From positions 1,674,001-1,738,000 of the forward strand of contig NZ_JBGBPY010000001.1 in assembly GCF_041107455.1 (NCBI RefSeq): a DNA stretch of 64,000 nt, given 5' to 3'. Position 1 is the first letter of the stretch. Each line of letters opens with the position of its first letter. The DNA is from Rhodanobacter humi (lineage in GTDB: Bacteria > Pseudomonadota > Gammaproteobacteria > Xanthomonadales > Rhodanobacteraceae). Position numbers and translations under genes: made by a program. A model generated the notes under the pieces. It was not told the DNA's origin, did not search any database, and saw nothing but the letters and a program-made list of their open reading frames with translations. Shown one piece after another: positions 1-9,504 of the stretch.

Positions 1-143
1 AGGTGGCCGTCGGCGAGCAGCGCCACCAGCAGGCAGTCGACCAGCTTCGGCTGGCCGATGATGCAGGCCTGCAGCTCGTCGCGCAGCCGCGCGAAGGCTT
101 GCTGCAGGCTGCTGCGGGGCGGTGTTTCGGGCATGTCCATCAT
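1..143 (-). CDS. MoxR-type AAA ATPase, N-terminal part (cut by window edge)
   Basis: Reading leftwards from an ATG at 143, the translation begins MMDMPETPPRSS and continues with a helix ending in IIGQPKLVDCLLVALL, then ADGHL at the window edge. The GQ-x-x-LVD-x-LL-x-ALLADGHL pattern is the segment just before Walker A in MoxR-family AAA+ ATPases. These act as chaperones that help insert cofactors or assemble complexes, often next to DUF58 and VWA-domain genes. Walker A and everything after it lie outside the window, so the family call rests on 47 residues. Two ATGs (143 and 140) are possible starts. Confidence 0.7.
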   Translation of the reverse strand, partial: MMDMPETPPRSSLQQAFARLRDELQACIIGQPKLVDCLLVALLADGH

Positions 144-223
144 GGGGATTCCGGCGTCAGGTCGCCGCTATCGACCGCAGCGGAGCCCGGAAGTTTAGTC
201 GACGGCACCCGCGCATTCAGGTG

Positions 224-265
224 CGCAACGCAAAGAGGCGGCCGAAGCCGCCTCTTTGCGTTGCG
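224..265 (-). terminator. Intrinsic terminator of the pilMNOPQ operon
   Basis: A perfect 18-bp inverted repeat (224-241 with 248-265) encloses a 6-nt loop. Read on the minus strand the loop is cTTCGg, the very stable UUCG tetraloop, and the distal arm contains CTCTTT. It lies 13 nt past the pilQ stop codon, where the operon transcript would end. Confidence 0.8.
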
Positions 266-277
266 CGAACGCGACGC

Positions 278-2587
278 TTATTGCAGCGAATCGTTGAGGA
301 TGCGCGGCGTCACGAAGATCAGCAGTTCCGCCTTGGTGTTGTTGCGGTAGGTGTTGCGGAACAGGTAGCCGATGCCCGGGATGTCGCCGAGACCCGGCAC
401 CTTGGTGACCGTGTTGTTCTTGTTGATCTCGTAGATGCCGCCCAGCACCACGGTCTGGCCGTTGTCCACCAGTACCGAGGTGTTCACCGACTGGGTGTTG
501 ATCTGCGGCACCGTGCCGTTCGGCGTGGAGAGGAACTTCGCCAACGAGTCCTTCTTCACGTTGATCGCGAGGTAGACGCGGTTGTCCGCGGTGATCGTCG
601 GCGTGACCTTGAGCTCCAGCACCGCATCCTTGAATTGCACCGAGGCCGTGGGTGCGGCGGTGCCGCCGATGCCGCCCTGGTAGGTGACGTAGCCGATCTC
701 CTGGCCTTGGCGGATCACTGCCTCCTGCTGGTTCGCGGTGACCACGCGCGGGCTGGAGATCACCTCGCCACGGCCCTCGGTCTGCGCCGCCGACAGCTCC
801 AGGTCCAGTGCGTAGTTCTTGCCGAGGATGGCCAGGCCCAGTACTCCCGAGGCCGCCGAATTCGTCACCGGCAGGTTCACGTTGAGGCCGGTGCCGCCGC
901 CCAGGGTGGTATTGGCGGCTGAGCTCCCGGAGTTATTGAGGGTGGTACCACCGCCAGGATTGTTGTACGAGACGGTGGGGGGCGTGGTGCCGTTGTTGCC
1001 CAGCGCGCTGCCGTTGGCGCCGCCGATCTGCAGCACCTGGCCGCTGGGATTGGTGCGCTGGCCGTTCGCACCCCACTTCACGCCCAGCTCGCGGGTGAAG
1101 TCGTCGCTGGCAATCACCACGCGCGACTCGATCAGCACCTGCTGCACCGGCTTGTCCAGCACCGCGACCAGCTGGCGGATCTGCTCGGTCTTCTCGGCGG
1201 TGTCGTTGAGCAGCAGGGTGTTGGTGCGCTCGTCGTAGGAGACGCTGCCGCGTGCCGACAGGAAGCCGCGCGAGACACCGGCGCCGCCGGCGCTCGCACC
1301 ACCACCGCCAGTGCTCTGCTTGCTGTCGGTGGTGAGCAGCTTGGCGATATCGGCCGCCTTGCCGTAGCTGATCGGGATATAGGTGGTGACCAGCGGCGCG
1401 TTGTCCTCGGCCTTCATGCGGGCCGCGGCAAGGTCTTCCTCATACTTCGCCAGCTCCTGCTGCGGCGCCACCCAGATCACGTTGCCGTCGCGCCGCTTGT
1501 CCAGGCCCTTGGCGCGCAGGATCACGTCCAGCGCCTGGTCCCAGGGCACGTTCACCAGACGCAGCGTGATGCTGCCGGTGACGCTGTCGGCCGCCACGAT
1601 GTTGAGGTGCGAGGTATCGGCGATCAGCTGCAGCACCGAGCGCACCGGGATGTCCTGGAAGTTGAAGGTGGCGCGCGTGCCGCTGTAGGCCGCGTGCTGG
1701 TCCGGCGCCAGCCGGCCGCCGGCTGCGGTGCTCTCGCCCTTCTTGGCCGCCACCTCGACCACGTACTGGTTGCCTTCCTGGTACGCCGAGGTATCCACCA
1801 CGCCCTTGGTGGTAATCGTCATCTGCACGCCGCCGGCGGCGCCGGTGCGGGTGTTGATCGATTGCACCGGGGTGGCGAAGTCCAGCGTATCCAGCCGCTG
1901 CGCGAGGTTCGCCGGCACGCTGACATTGGGAATGCTGACCTCGACCTTGTCGCCGATCGTGCGCATCTGTGCATCGGCACCCGGACCGCTGAAGCTGACC
2001 AGCACGCGGCCCTGGCCGTTCGCGCCGCGGCGGAAGTCGACGGCGGTGACGCTGAGGCCGCCGGAGGCGGTCGCCGGCAGGTGCTTGGACGGATCGATGT
2101 TCGCCGCGGTAGTGACGCTGCGCTGCACCGGCGCCGGGGCGGCGGCGGTCTGCGGCGCACTGCCGTTGGCCACGGTGATCACCAGACTATTGCCTTCGAC
2201 CGCCGACTGGTACGACGCCGGACGCATCAGCTCCACGATGACCCGGGTGCGGTTGCCGGCCGACACTGCCGAGACGCCGGAGGTGGCGCCCTGGCCGATG
2301 TCCGTATGCCGCTGCGCGGTGGTGCCGGTGTCGGCGAAATCGATCGCGATGCGCGCCGGGCTGTCGGTGGTGAAGATGCGCGGCTGCGGCACCGCACCGG
2401 CGAAGTTCAGGTGCAGCTGCACGCTGCCGCCGGGCAGCGTGGTGTAGCTGATGTCCTTCAGCGTGCTGCTGGAGGCAGCCAGCACGGTCTGGCTGAAGCC
2501 CGCACCGGCGAGCAGCAGCAACGACAGGAGACAGCGAATGGTGTGGCGCATGACCCGGCCCCGGACAGATTGAATGTGGTTGCTCAT
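278..2587 (-). CDS. pilQ: PilQ, type IV pilus outer-membrane secretin
   Basis: PilQ forms the outer-membrane ring through which the type IV pilus passes. The 769-residue product starts with a signal peptide (hydrophobic core LLSLLLLAGAG, cleavage near VLAAS). Two AMIN-type peptidoglycan-binding regions follow (about 42-135 and 180-280), then a secretin N domain (about 305-375, FNFQDIPVRSVLQLIAD) and a C-terminal secretin domain containing VPGLGDIPGIGYLFR. A Gly/Asn/Ser/Thr-rich stretch near 530-590 is probably a loop inside the secretin region. It is the last gene of pilMNOPQ. An internal ATG at 2551 (MRHTIRC) would give a more typical signal-peptide start; AGGGG precedes the upstream ATG, so the start is uncertain by 12 residues. 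Confidence 0.96.
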   Translation of the reverse strand: MSNHIQSVRGRVMRHTIRCLLSLLLLAGAGFSQTVLAASSSTLKDISYTTLPGGSVQLHLNFAGAVPQPRIFTTDSPARIAIDFADTGTTAQRHTDIGQGATSGVSAVSAGNRTRVIVELMRPASYQSAVEGNSLVITVANGSAPQTAAAPAPVQRSVTTAANIDPSKHLPATASGGLSVTAVDFRRGANGQGRVLVSFSGPGADAQMRTIGDKVEVSIPNVSVPANLAQRLDTLDFATPVQSINTRTGAAGGVQMTITTKGVVDTSAYQEGNQYVVEVAAKKGESTAAGGRLAPDQHAAYSGTRATFNFQDIPVRSVLQLIADTSHLNIVAADSVTGSITLRLVNVPWDQALDVILRAKGLDKRRDGNVIWVAPQQELAKYEEDLAAARMKAEDNAPLVTTYIPISYGKAADIAKLLTTDSKQSTGGGGASAGGAGVSRGFLSARGSVSYDERTNTLLLNDTAEKTEQIRQLVAVLDKPVQQVLIESRVVIASDDFTRELGVKWGANGQRTNPSGQVLQIGGANGSALGNNGTTPPTVSYNNPGGGTTLNNSGSSAANTTLGGGTGLNVNLPVTNSAASGVLGLAILGKNYALDLELSAAQTEGRGEVISSPRVVTANQQEAVIRQGQEIGYVTYQGGIGGTAAPTASVQFKDAVLELKVTPTITADNRVYLAINVKKDSLAKFLSTPNGTVPQINTQSVNTSVLVDNGQTVVLGGIYEINKNNTVTKVPGLGDIPGIGYLFRNTYRNNTKAELLIFVTPRILNDSLQ

Positions 2588-2607
2588 TGCATCAGCCCCT
2601 GTGTCCC

Positions 2608-3144
2608 CTATTTCTCGCCGAGTGCGATGCTGGCCGGACGTTCCATCCAGCCACCATTGCCGTTGGATACCAGTTCGGTCAGATCGATGTGGTCATCGCT
2701 GATGGCGTTGATGCGGCCGTAGTTCTGGCCCATGTATTCGCCGCGGTGCACCGGGTGGATCACGCCACTGGGATCCTTGATAAGTGCCTCGATGCCCGGA
2801 CCGGTGCCGATCGTGCCGACCATCTTCAGGCTGTCCAGCGCGAACATCTCCAGCGGCTGCTTGGGCCGGTTCTGGTCCGGTCGCGGCCCGCTGGTGGCGA
2901 CCGACTGTTCCGCAGCGCTGGGACCGAACGGATCGCGAAGATCCTGGTCCGCGTAGGTGAAGGTCTCGAAGGTCTTGATCACCGGCAGCGGCGGGATCGG
3001 CGCACCCTTCTTCGCCTTCTGCTGGGCGATCCATTCGCGCAGGTCCGAGGTGCCGCGGGTGCAGCCCCCCAGCATCAGCGCGACGAGCAGCAGCAGGGCG
3101 ACACGCGCCAGCACGGATGGCTTGATGGCAGTGGACAGCTTCAT
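2608..3144 (-). CDS. pilP: PilP, type IV pilus alignment-complex lipoprotein
   Basis: PilP links the inner-membrane PilN/PilO dimer to the periplasmic part of PilQ. The protein of about 178 residues carries a lipoprotein signal with lipobox LGGC, a flexible segment, and a C-terminal beta domain (around SLKMVGTIGTG and AIDD-like turns, ending in GGWMERPASIALGEK). The start is read at the ATG at 3144, whose A is the last base of the pilO stop (TGATG); a GTG at 3147 also exists. A G-rich Shine-Dalgarno-like run lies about 9 nt upstream. The 20-nt gap to pilQ and the overlap with pilO indicate translational coupling. Confidence 0.95.
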   Translation of the reverse strand: MKLSTAIKPSVLARVALLLLVALMLGGCTRGTSDLREWIAQQKAKKGAPIPPLPVIKTFETFTYADQDLRDPFGPSAAEQSVATSGPRPDQNRPKQPLEMFALDSLKMVGTIGTGPGIEALIKDPSGVIHPVHRGEYMGQNYGRINAISDDHIDLTELVSNGNGGWMERPASIALGEK

Positions 3145-3806
3145 CACTTGCGCCCCCCTGCCTTGGCCGGATTCTTCTTCGCCTCGGCGGCGGCCTCGTC
3201 CTCGTCCAGATAGCGATAGGTCTTCACCGTGCCCTGCAGCACCAGCTGGCCATCGGTGGAGGTGCCGTCCTTGCTTGCGTGTTCAGGCGTCAGCGACACG
3301 TCGTGCATGGTCAGGATCACCACGCGCGGCAGCGAGGCGACGCCGCTGATGAAGGTGCCGAACTGGTGGTAGGAGCCCACCATCTTCAGTTGGATCGGCT
3401 TCTCGGCGTAGAAGTCCTTCGGCACCTCGGGCTGCGGCACGAAGGAGTCGACCTGCAGGCCGGCCGACAGCGCGGTCTGCGAGATGTCGATCAGCAGCTC
3501 GGGCATCTCGGTCTTGCTGGGCAGCTGGCGCAGCAGCTGGCGCAGCATGTCCTTCATCTCGTCAAGCTGCTGCTGCAGCGCGTCGAGGTTCACCGCCTTG
3601 GCCTGCTTGGTGGTGAACTCCTGCCTGAGCTGGGTCTCCTTGCCCGCCAGCGAGGCCAGATCGTCCTGCTGGCTGCTGACGTAGAAGTACCAGCCGAGCA
3701 GCACCACCAGCCCGAACAGCAGCACGCTGAAGAAGATCTTGACCGACTGCGGCCAGCCACCGATGTTGTTGCGGTCGAGACCGCGCAGATCGTCGAGGAG
3801 TTTCAT
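3144..3806 (-). CDS. pilO: PilO, type IV pilus inner-membrane alignment protein
   Basis: PilO pairs with PilN in the inner membrane to build the pilus alignment complex. The 220-residue product has one N-terminal transmembrane helix (about 24-43, FFSVLLFGLVVLLGWYFYV), then a periplasmic coiled coil (about 50-95, with QLDEMKDMLRQLLRQLPSKTEMPELL), then a ferredoxin-like fold. The C-terminal tail is Ala/Lys/Glu-rich. Its ATG overlaps the pilN stop as ATGA, giving tight coupling in the pilMNOPQ order. Confidence 0.95.
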   Translation of the reverse strand: MKLLDDLRGLDRNNIGGWPQSVKIFFSVLLFGLVVLLGWYFYVSSQQDDLASLAGKETQLRQEFTTKQAKAVNLDALQQQLDEMKDMLRQLLRQLPSKTEMPELLIDISQTALSAGLQVDSFVPQPEVPKDFYAEKPIQLKMVGSYHQFGTFISGVASLPRVVILTMHDVSLTPEHASKDGTSTDGQLVLQGTVKTYRYLDEDEAAAEAKKNPAKAGGRK

Positions 3807-4533
3807 GCCTTGGCTCCTCCCTTGACGGCTGCGGCGGCCGGTTTGTTTTCAGGCGCCGGCGCGGCCGCCGGCTTGACGGCAGGCGCGACGGCATGCGCGG
3901 GCGGCAGGGAGTCGGGGACGCTGGCGGCATGTGCCGATGCCGCCGCCGACCCCGCTTCGGCCGGCGCGCCAGCGGCGCCGGCATCGTCCGGCTTCGGCTT
4001 GCTCAGCTTCACGCTCACGCCGAAGCCGTAGGGCATGCGCGAGGCATCGTGGTTGTTGATCGTGCTGCGCAGGTCGACGTGGCCCATCCACGGCGACACC
4101 TCGATGTTGCGCATGTATTCGGCCACGCTGGCGTTGGATTGCGCCACGCCGTCCAGCGACATGGTGTCGCCGGCCTGCTTGAGCGAGGTGAGGCGCACGC
4201 TGGAGGGAATCGTCTTCACCAGCTCGTCGAACAGGTGCACCATCTTCGAGCGGTCGGACTGCAGCTGCTCGATGATCTGCTTGCGCGCCAGCAGGTGCTC
4301 GCGCACCTTCTCCAGATCCTTGATCTTGTCGATCTTGACGTCGAGCTGCTTGATCTCGCCCTGCAGGATCGCGTTGCGGTCGTTCTGGTTGTCGACGCGC
4401 GCGCTCATCCAGATCGCCCACAGCAGCACGAAGCCCAGCCCGGCCACGAAGGCGCCGCCGAGCTGGCCGTAGAACTCGCGTTCGCGCAGCTTGCGCCGCT
4501 CCGCACGCCAGGGAAGGAGGTTGACGTGGGCCA

Positions 4534-4534
<1 letters not shown>
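3803..4534 (-). CDS. pilN: PilN, type IV pilus inner-membrane alignment protein
   Basis: PilN binds cytoplasmic PilM through its N-terminal motif and dimerises with PilO in the periplasm. The product begins MAHVNLLPWR, the conserved INLLPWR-type PilM-binding motif, followed by a transmembrane helix at about 25-45 and a coiled coil (about 50-100). At 243 residues it is longer than usual for PilN. The excess is a C-terminal Ala/Pro-rich tail (from about residue 185), likely disordered. The gene overlaps pilM by one base and pilO by four. Confidence 0.95.
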
Positions 4535-5680
<1,146 letters not shown>

Positions 5681-5850
5681 TGGCCTGCCGCAGTTTTCTC
5701 AAGTGTTTCCCGTGATGGCCCCCACATTTGGGCTACCGCCTTCGCACAGCGTGACGGAGGCCTCGTTTCGGTCTCGACGCACGATTTTGCGGCCAAGGCG
5801 GGTCTGCTACCGCAGATATACCCCTCCAAGGTGGTCTGCGGCACAACCCC

Positions 5851-5856
5851 TATACT
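5851..5856 (+). promoter_or_regulatory. Candidate -10 element of mrcA
   Basis: TATACT lies 33 nt upstream of the mrcA ATG. No good -35 is seen at 16-18 nt spacing, so the promoter may be weak or rely on an activator. The pilM-mrcA intergenic region (5593-5889) holds nothing else I could identify. Confidence 0.35.
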
Positions 5857-5889
5857 CTGTCGGGTTTCGATACGGGCCATTCCCCACAC

Positions 5890-8418
5890 ATGCGTATTCT
5901 CAAGCGTCTGCTGCGCTGGGCTCTGATCCTGGCGTTCTCGGGTTTTCTGCTGGCAGTTCTCGCGGTCGGGGTGGCGTACTGGCTGGTGGCGCCGCGGCTG
6001 CCCTCGGTGGCGGTGCTGAAGGATTACCACATGCAGGTGCCGCTGCGCGTGGAAAGCGCCGACGGCAAGCTGATCGCCAGCTTCGGCGAGACCCGGCGCA
6101 TCCCGGTGGCGATCGCCGGGGTGCCGGCCAACCTCAAACACGCGGTGCTGTCGGCCGAAGATGCCGATTTCTACCACCACCCCGGCGTCGACTGGCGCGG
6201 TATCGCGCGCGCAGGCTGGCACGTGCTCATCACCGGCGGCGACAAGGGTCCCGGCGGTTCCACCATCACCCAGCAGGTCGCGCGGAATTTCTTCCTGAGC
6301 CCGGAGAAGCTGTACTCGCGCAAGCTCACCGAAATCTTCATCGCGTTGCGCATCGAGCATGAGCTCTCGAAGGATCAGATCCTCGAGCTCTACCTCAACA
6401 AGATGTTCCTAGGCCACCGCTCCTACGGCGTGGCCGCGGCGGCCTCGTACTACTACGGCAAGACGCTGGACCAGCTCACGATCGCGCAGTGCGCGGCGAT
6501 CGCCTCCACCTTCCAGCTGCCCTCGGTGGTGAATCCGCTGAACAGCCCGCCGCGCCTGCTGGCGCGGCGCAACTGGGTGCTGGGCGAGATGTTCAAGCAC
6601 CGCTACATCACCGAGGCGCAATACCAGGCCGCGATCGCCGAGCCGAACGACGCGGCGCCGCACGAGGCGCCGATCCAGGTGGATGCGCCCTACCTCGCCG
6701 AGATGGTGCGCCGGCAGGTGCTGGACCGCCTCGGCAACGACGCGCTCACCGAGGGCTACGTGGTGAAGACCACGATCCAGAGCGCGCGTCAGCAGGCCGC
6801 GGTGGAAGCGGTGCGCAAGGGCCTGATCGACTACGACCAGCGCCACGGCTGGCGCGGCCCGGAGGCGCACCAGGACCTGGCCGCCGACGCCGGCGCGCAG
6901 GACTACCAGCATGCGCTCGCCGGCTACACCGACATCTCCGGCCTCGACCCGGCACTGGTCGTCGCCAGCACCGCCGACGCGGCCACGCTGTTCCTGCCCT
7001 CGGGCCAGAACATCCGGCTCGACCTCGCCACGCTGGCGTGGGCACGGCCGTACGTCAACGACAGTCGCACCGGTCCCGCGCCGACGCGGGTGGACGCGGT
7101 GCTCAAGCGCGGCGACATCGTGCGCGTGGCGCAGGACGCCAAGGGCGCCTGGCAACTGACGCAGATTCCCGCCGTGCAAGGTGCGCTGGCCTCGATCCGA
7201 CCGGAGGACGGCGCGGTCGAGGCGCTGGTGGGCGGTTTCAGCTTCACCCGCAGCAAGTTCAACCGCGCGGTGATGGCGGCGCGCCAGCCCGGCTCCAGCT
7301 TCAAGCCCTATCTGTACTCGGCGGCGTTCGACCACGGCTTCACGCCCGCGTCGATCATCAACGACGCGCCGATCGCGCTGCCCGACCCCTCGCGCCCCGG
7401 CGGCCTGTGGACGCCGAACAACGACGACGACAAGTTCGCCGGCCCGATGCGCCTGCGCGAGGCGCTGGTGCAGTCGAAGAACCTGGTCTCGGTCCGCCTG
7501 CTCGACGCGATCGGCGTGCGCTACGCGCGCGAGTTCATCACCCGCTTCGGCTTCCCGCTCGACGCGCTGCCGGCGAACCTGTCGATGGCGCTGGGCACCG
7601 CCTCGGTGTCGCCGATGAACATGGCGCGCGGTTACGCGGTGTTCGCCAACGGCGGCTACCTGGTCACGCCCTACTTCATCAGCGAGATCGACGACCGCAG
7701 CGGCAAGCCGGTCTACCTCGCCAACCCCGCGCGCGCCTGCCGCGAATGCCAGGAACGCCTGCTGGAAAACACGCCGCCCGGACCGCCGCCGGCGGACATG
7801 GGCAAGCGCCCGGCCAACAGCCTCGCGGAGACTTCCAGCGCCGCGGCGCCGGCCAGCGCCGCCAGCGTCGACGACTCCGGCGTGGAGACCCTGCCGGCCG
7901 ACGCCCACGGCACCGGCGCGCATCCGCCGGTGCTGGCGCCGCACGTGCTCGGCCCGCGCACCGACTTCCTGATCACCTCGCTGATGAAGGACGTGATCCT
8001 GCGCGGCACCGGCGCCGCCGCCAAGGCGCTGGATCGCCCCGACCTCGCCGGCAAGACCGGCTCCACCAACGACCACCGCGACGCCTGGTTCGTGGGCTTC
8101 GACGGCAACATCTCCACTTCGGTGTGGGTGGGCTTCGACAATTACGGCTCGCTGGGCCGTGGCGAGTTCGGCGCCAAGGCCGCGCTGCCGATCTGGATGG
8201 ACTACATGGGCACGGCGCTCAAGGACGTGCCGGAGAACTCGCTGCCGATGCCGCCGGGCATCGCCACCGTGCTGATCGACCGTTCCAGCGGCCTGCCGAC
8301 CACGTCGGACGATCCGGACAGCATGAACGAATTCTTCAAGGTCGAGGACGTGGACCGCCTGCGCAGCCAGGCCACCCAGCAGCAGCAGGAACAGCAGAAC
8401 CCGTACAACATCTTCTGA
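5890..8418 (+). CDS. mrcA: Penicillin-binding protein 1A (bifunctional peptidoglycan synthase)
   Basis: This inner-membrane enzyme polymerises lipid II (glycosyltransferase GT51) and cross-links stem peptides (transpeptidase). The 842-residue product has a short cytoplasmic start, a membrane anchor (about 11-35), and a GT51 domain (about 55-230, with the catalytic-Glu motif SAEDADFYHHPGVD and the segment GGSTITQQVARN). The transpeptidase domain runs from about 430 to 770: SxxK as SSFK in QPGSSFKPY, SxN as SKN, and KTG in AGKTGSTNDHRDAWFVGF. An Ala/Pro-rich loop with a CRECQ element interrupts the transpeptidase domain, as in many gammaproteobacterial PBP1A proteins. It is divergent from the pilM operon. 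Confidence 0.97.
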   Translation: MRILKRLLRWALILAFSGFLLAVLAVGVAYWLVAPRLPSVAVLKDYHMQVPLRVESADGKLIASFGETRRIPVAIAGVPANLKHAVLSAEDADFYHHPGVDWRGIARAGWHVLITGGDKGPGGSTITQQVARNFFLSPEKLYSRKLTEIFIALRIEHELSKDQILELYLNKMFLGHRSYGVAAAASYYYGKTLDQLTIAQCAAIASTFQLPSVVNPLNSPPRLLARRNWVLGEMFKHRYITEAQYQAAIAEPNDAAPHEAPIQVDAPYLAEMVRRQVLDRLGNDALTEGYVVKTTIQSARQQAAVEAVRKGLIDYDQRHGWRGPEAHQDLAADAGAQDYQHALAGYTDISGLDPALVVASTADAATLFLPSGQNIRLDLATLAWARPYVNDSRTGPAPTRVDAVLKRGDIVRVAQDAKGAWQLTQIPAVQGALASIRPEDGAVEALVGGFSFTRSKFNRAVMAARQPGSSFKPYLYSAAFDHGFTPASIINDAPIALPDPSRPGGLWTPNNDDDKFAGPMRLREALVQSKNLVSVRLLDAIGVRYAREFITRFGFPLDALPANLSMALGTASVSPMNMARGYAVFANGGYLVTPYFISEIDDRSGKPVYLANPARACRECQERLLENTPPGPPPADMGKRPANSLAETSSAAAPASAASVDDSGVETLPADAHGTGAHPPVLAPHVLGPRTDFLITSLMKDVILRGTGAAAKALDRPDLAGKTGSTNDHRDAWFVGFDGNISTSVWVGFDNYGSLGRGEFGAKAALPIWMDYMGTALKDVPENSLPMPPGIATVLIDRSSGLPTTSDDPDSMNEFFKVEDVDRLRSQATQQQQEQQNPYNIF

Positions 8419-8500
8419 TCCGTACGGGGCCTCGAACAACCGCCGTCCCGACAGTTGCTCGAGTCAGCGAGCCCGGCACATGTCCGGACTCGCTTCCGCC

Positions 8501-8548
8501 GATCAAGCACGTACGTGCTTGATCGCGCGCGGCACATCCCTGTGCCGC
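8501..8548. repeat. Perfect 24-bp palindrome followed by an 8-bp hairpin
   Basis: Positions 8501-8512 (GATCAAGCACGT) and 8513-8524 form a perfect 24-bp palindrome with no spacer. Directly downstream, 8529-8536 pairs with 8541-8548 (arm GCGGCACA, loop TCCC). Together they sit in the 210-nt gap between mrcA and the next gene. They may be a REP-like element, a protein-binding site or an mRNA-stabilising structure at the 3' end of mrcA. There is no T-tract, so it is not a standard terminator. Confidence 0.6.
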
Positions 8549-8628
8549 AGGGCAGCCAGGGGTAGCAGGCTGTTCCCGCATTCCACCGCTTGCGCTAGTC
8601 TGGACGCGCAAGCGGCGGAGGAATCGAC

Positions 8629-9315
8629 ATGGCCCGAGGCGAACATCACCGCATCCATGCAAGCGACCGCCAGCAGCGCAACCGGCGGCGCGTGGCGCAG
8701 GAAGCGGCCCGCCTGATGAGCGAGCACGGCATCCGCGACTTCCACCGCGCCAAGCTCAAGGCCGCCGAGCGGCTGGGCATCCTCGATACCCAGGCGCTGC
8801 CGCGCAACCAGGAGATCGAGCAGGCGTTGCGCGAGCACCAGCGCCTGTTCCTCGCCGACAGCCAGCCGCAGCTGCTGCGCGCGCGCCGCGAGGCGGCGCT
8901 GGAGGCGATGCGCTTCCTCGCCCGCTTCGAGCCGCGCTTGGTCGGCGCCGTACTGGACGGCACCGCCGACGCGCATTCGGCGATCTGCCTGCACGTGTTC
9001 AGCGACGATCCCGACGCGGTGCACCGCTACCTGCACGAGCACGGCGTGCCGTACGAGACGCAGACGCGCCGCCTGCGCACCAGCCGCGACGAGCAGGCCG
9101 AATTCCCGGTGCTGTTGTTCGCCGCCGACGCGCTGCCGTTCGACCTCACCGTGCTGCCGCGCGACGCGTTGCGCCAGGCGCCGCTGGACCGCGTGGACGA
9201 GAAGCCGATGCACCGCGCCGGGCTGGCCGCGGTGGAGGCCCTGCTGGCCGAGGACGGCGACACGGACGAGCTGGAGCGCATGCTGGCGCGGGCTCAGTGT
9301 TGCAATCGTCCCTGA
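8629..9315 (+). CDS. Conserved hypothetical protein, nucleotidyltransferase-like features
   Basis: I recognise this as a conserved proteobacterial protein of unknown function but cannot assign a role. The 228-residue soluble product has a basic, helical N-terminus (HRIHASDRQQRNRRRVAQEAARLM), a helix rich in Glu/Arg ending in FEPRLVGAVLDGTADAHSAI, then an alpha/beta half with CLHVFSDDPDAVHRYL and FDLTVLP. The GAVLDGTADAHS and FDLTVLP segments resemble the core of nucleotidyltransferase-fold proteins. There is no signal peptide or membrane segment. A GGAGG Shine-Dalgarno 7 nt before the ATG supports the start. It stands alone between mrcA and a repeat next to gltA. Confidence 0.7.
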   Translation: MARGEHHRIHASDRQQRNRRRVAQEAARLMSEHGIRDFHRAKLKAAERLGILDTQALPRNQEIEQALREHQRLFLADSQPQLLRARREAALEAMRFLARFEPRLVGAVLDGTADAHSAICLHVFSDDPDAVHRYLHEHGVPYETQTRRLRTSRDEQAEFPVLLFAADALPFDLTVLPRDALRQAPLDRVDEKPMHRAGLAAVEALLAEDGDTDELERMLARAQCCNRP

Positions 9316-9320
9316 TCGCG

Positions 9321-9395
9321 AAAAAATCGCCCGGAGCGATTTTTGACATCGCGCCAGCGATGGCCCGAAGGGCGACCGTCAAGGATGGTGGTCGC
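9321..9395. repeat. 75-bp structured intergenic repeat, copy 1 (downstream of gltA)
   Basis: This element matches 10961-11035 over exactly 75 bp with 8 differences and no gaps. It contains an A/T-tailed hairpin (AAAAATCGC / GCGATTTTT, loop CCGGA) and a second 9-bp stem (9372-9380 with 9387-9395). Several differences between the copies fall in this stem and preserve pairing, so the RNA or DNA hairpin appears to be under selection. Confidence 0.8.
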
Positions 9396-9454
9396 AGAAT
9401 CAAACGGGCGGCCATCCATGGCCGCACTTTTCAAAAACCCACGATCACCCGTGC

Positions 9455-9484
9455 AAAAAAACGCCCGGCATGCCGGGCGTTTCG
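9455..9484 (-). terminator. Intrinsic terminator of gltA
   Basis: A perfect 20-bp palindrome (9461-9480, half-site ACGCCCGGCA) is followed on the minus strand by a run of T residues (A-tract at 9455-9460 on the plus strand). It lies about 20 nt past the gltA stop. Confidence 0.85.
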
Positions 9485-9504
9485 TCGGGCTGGCAAGCTG
9501 CGGA

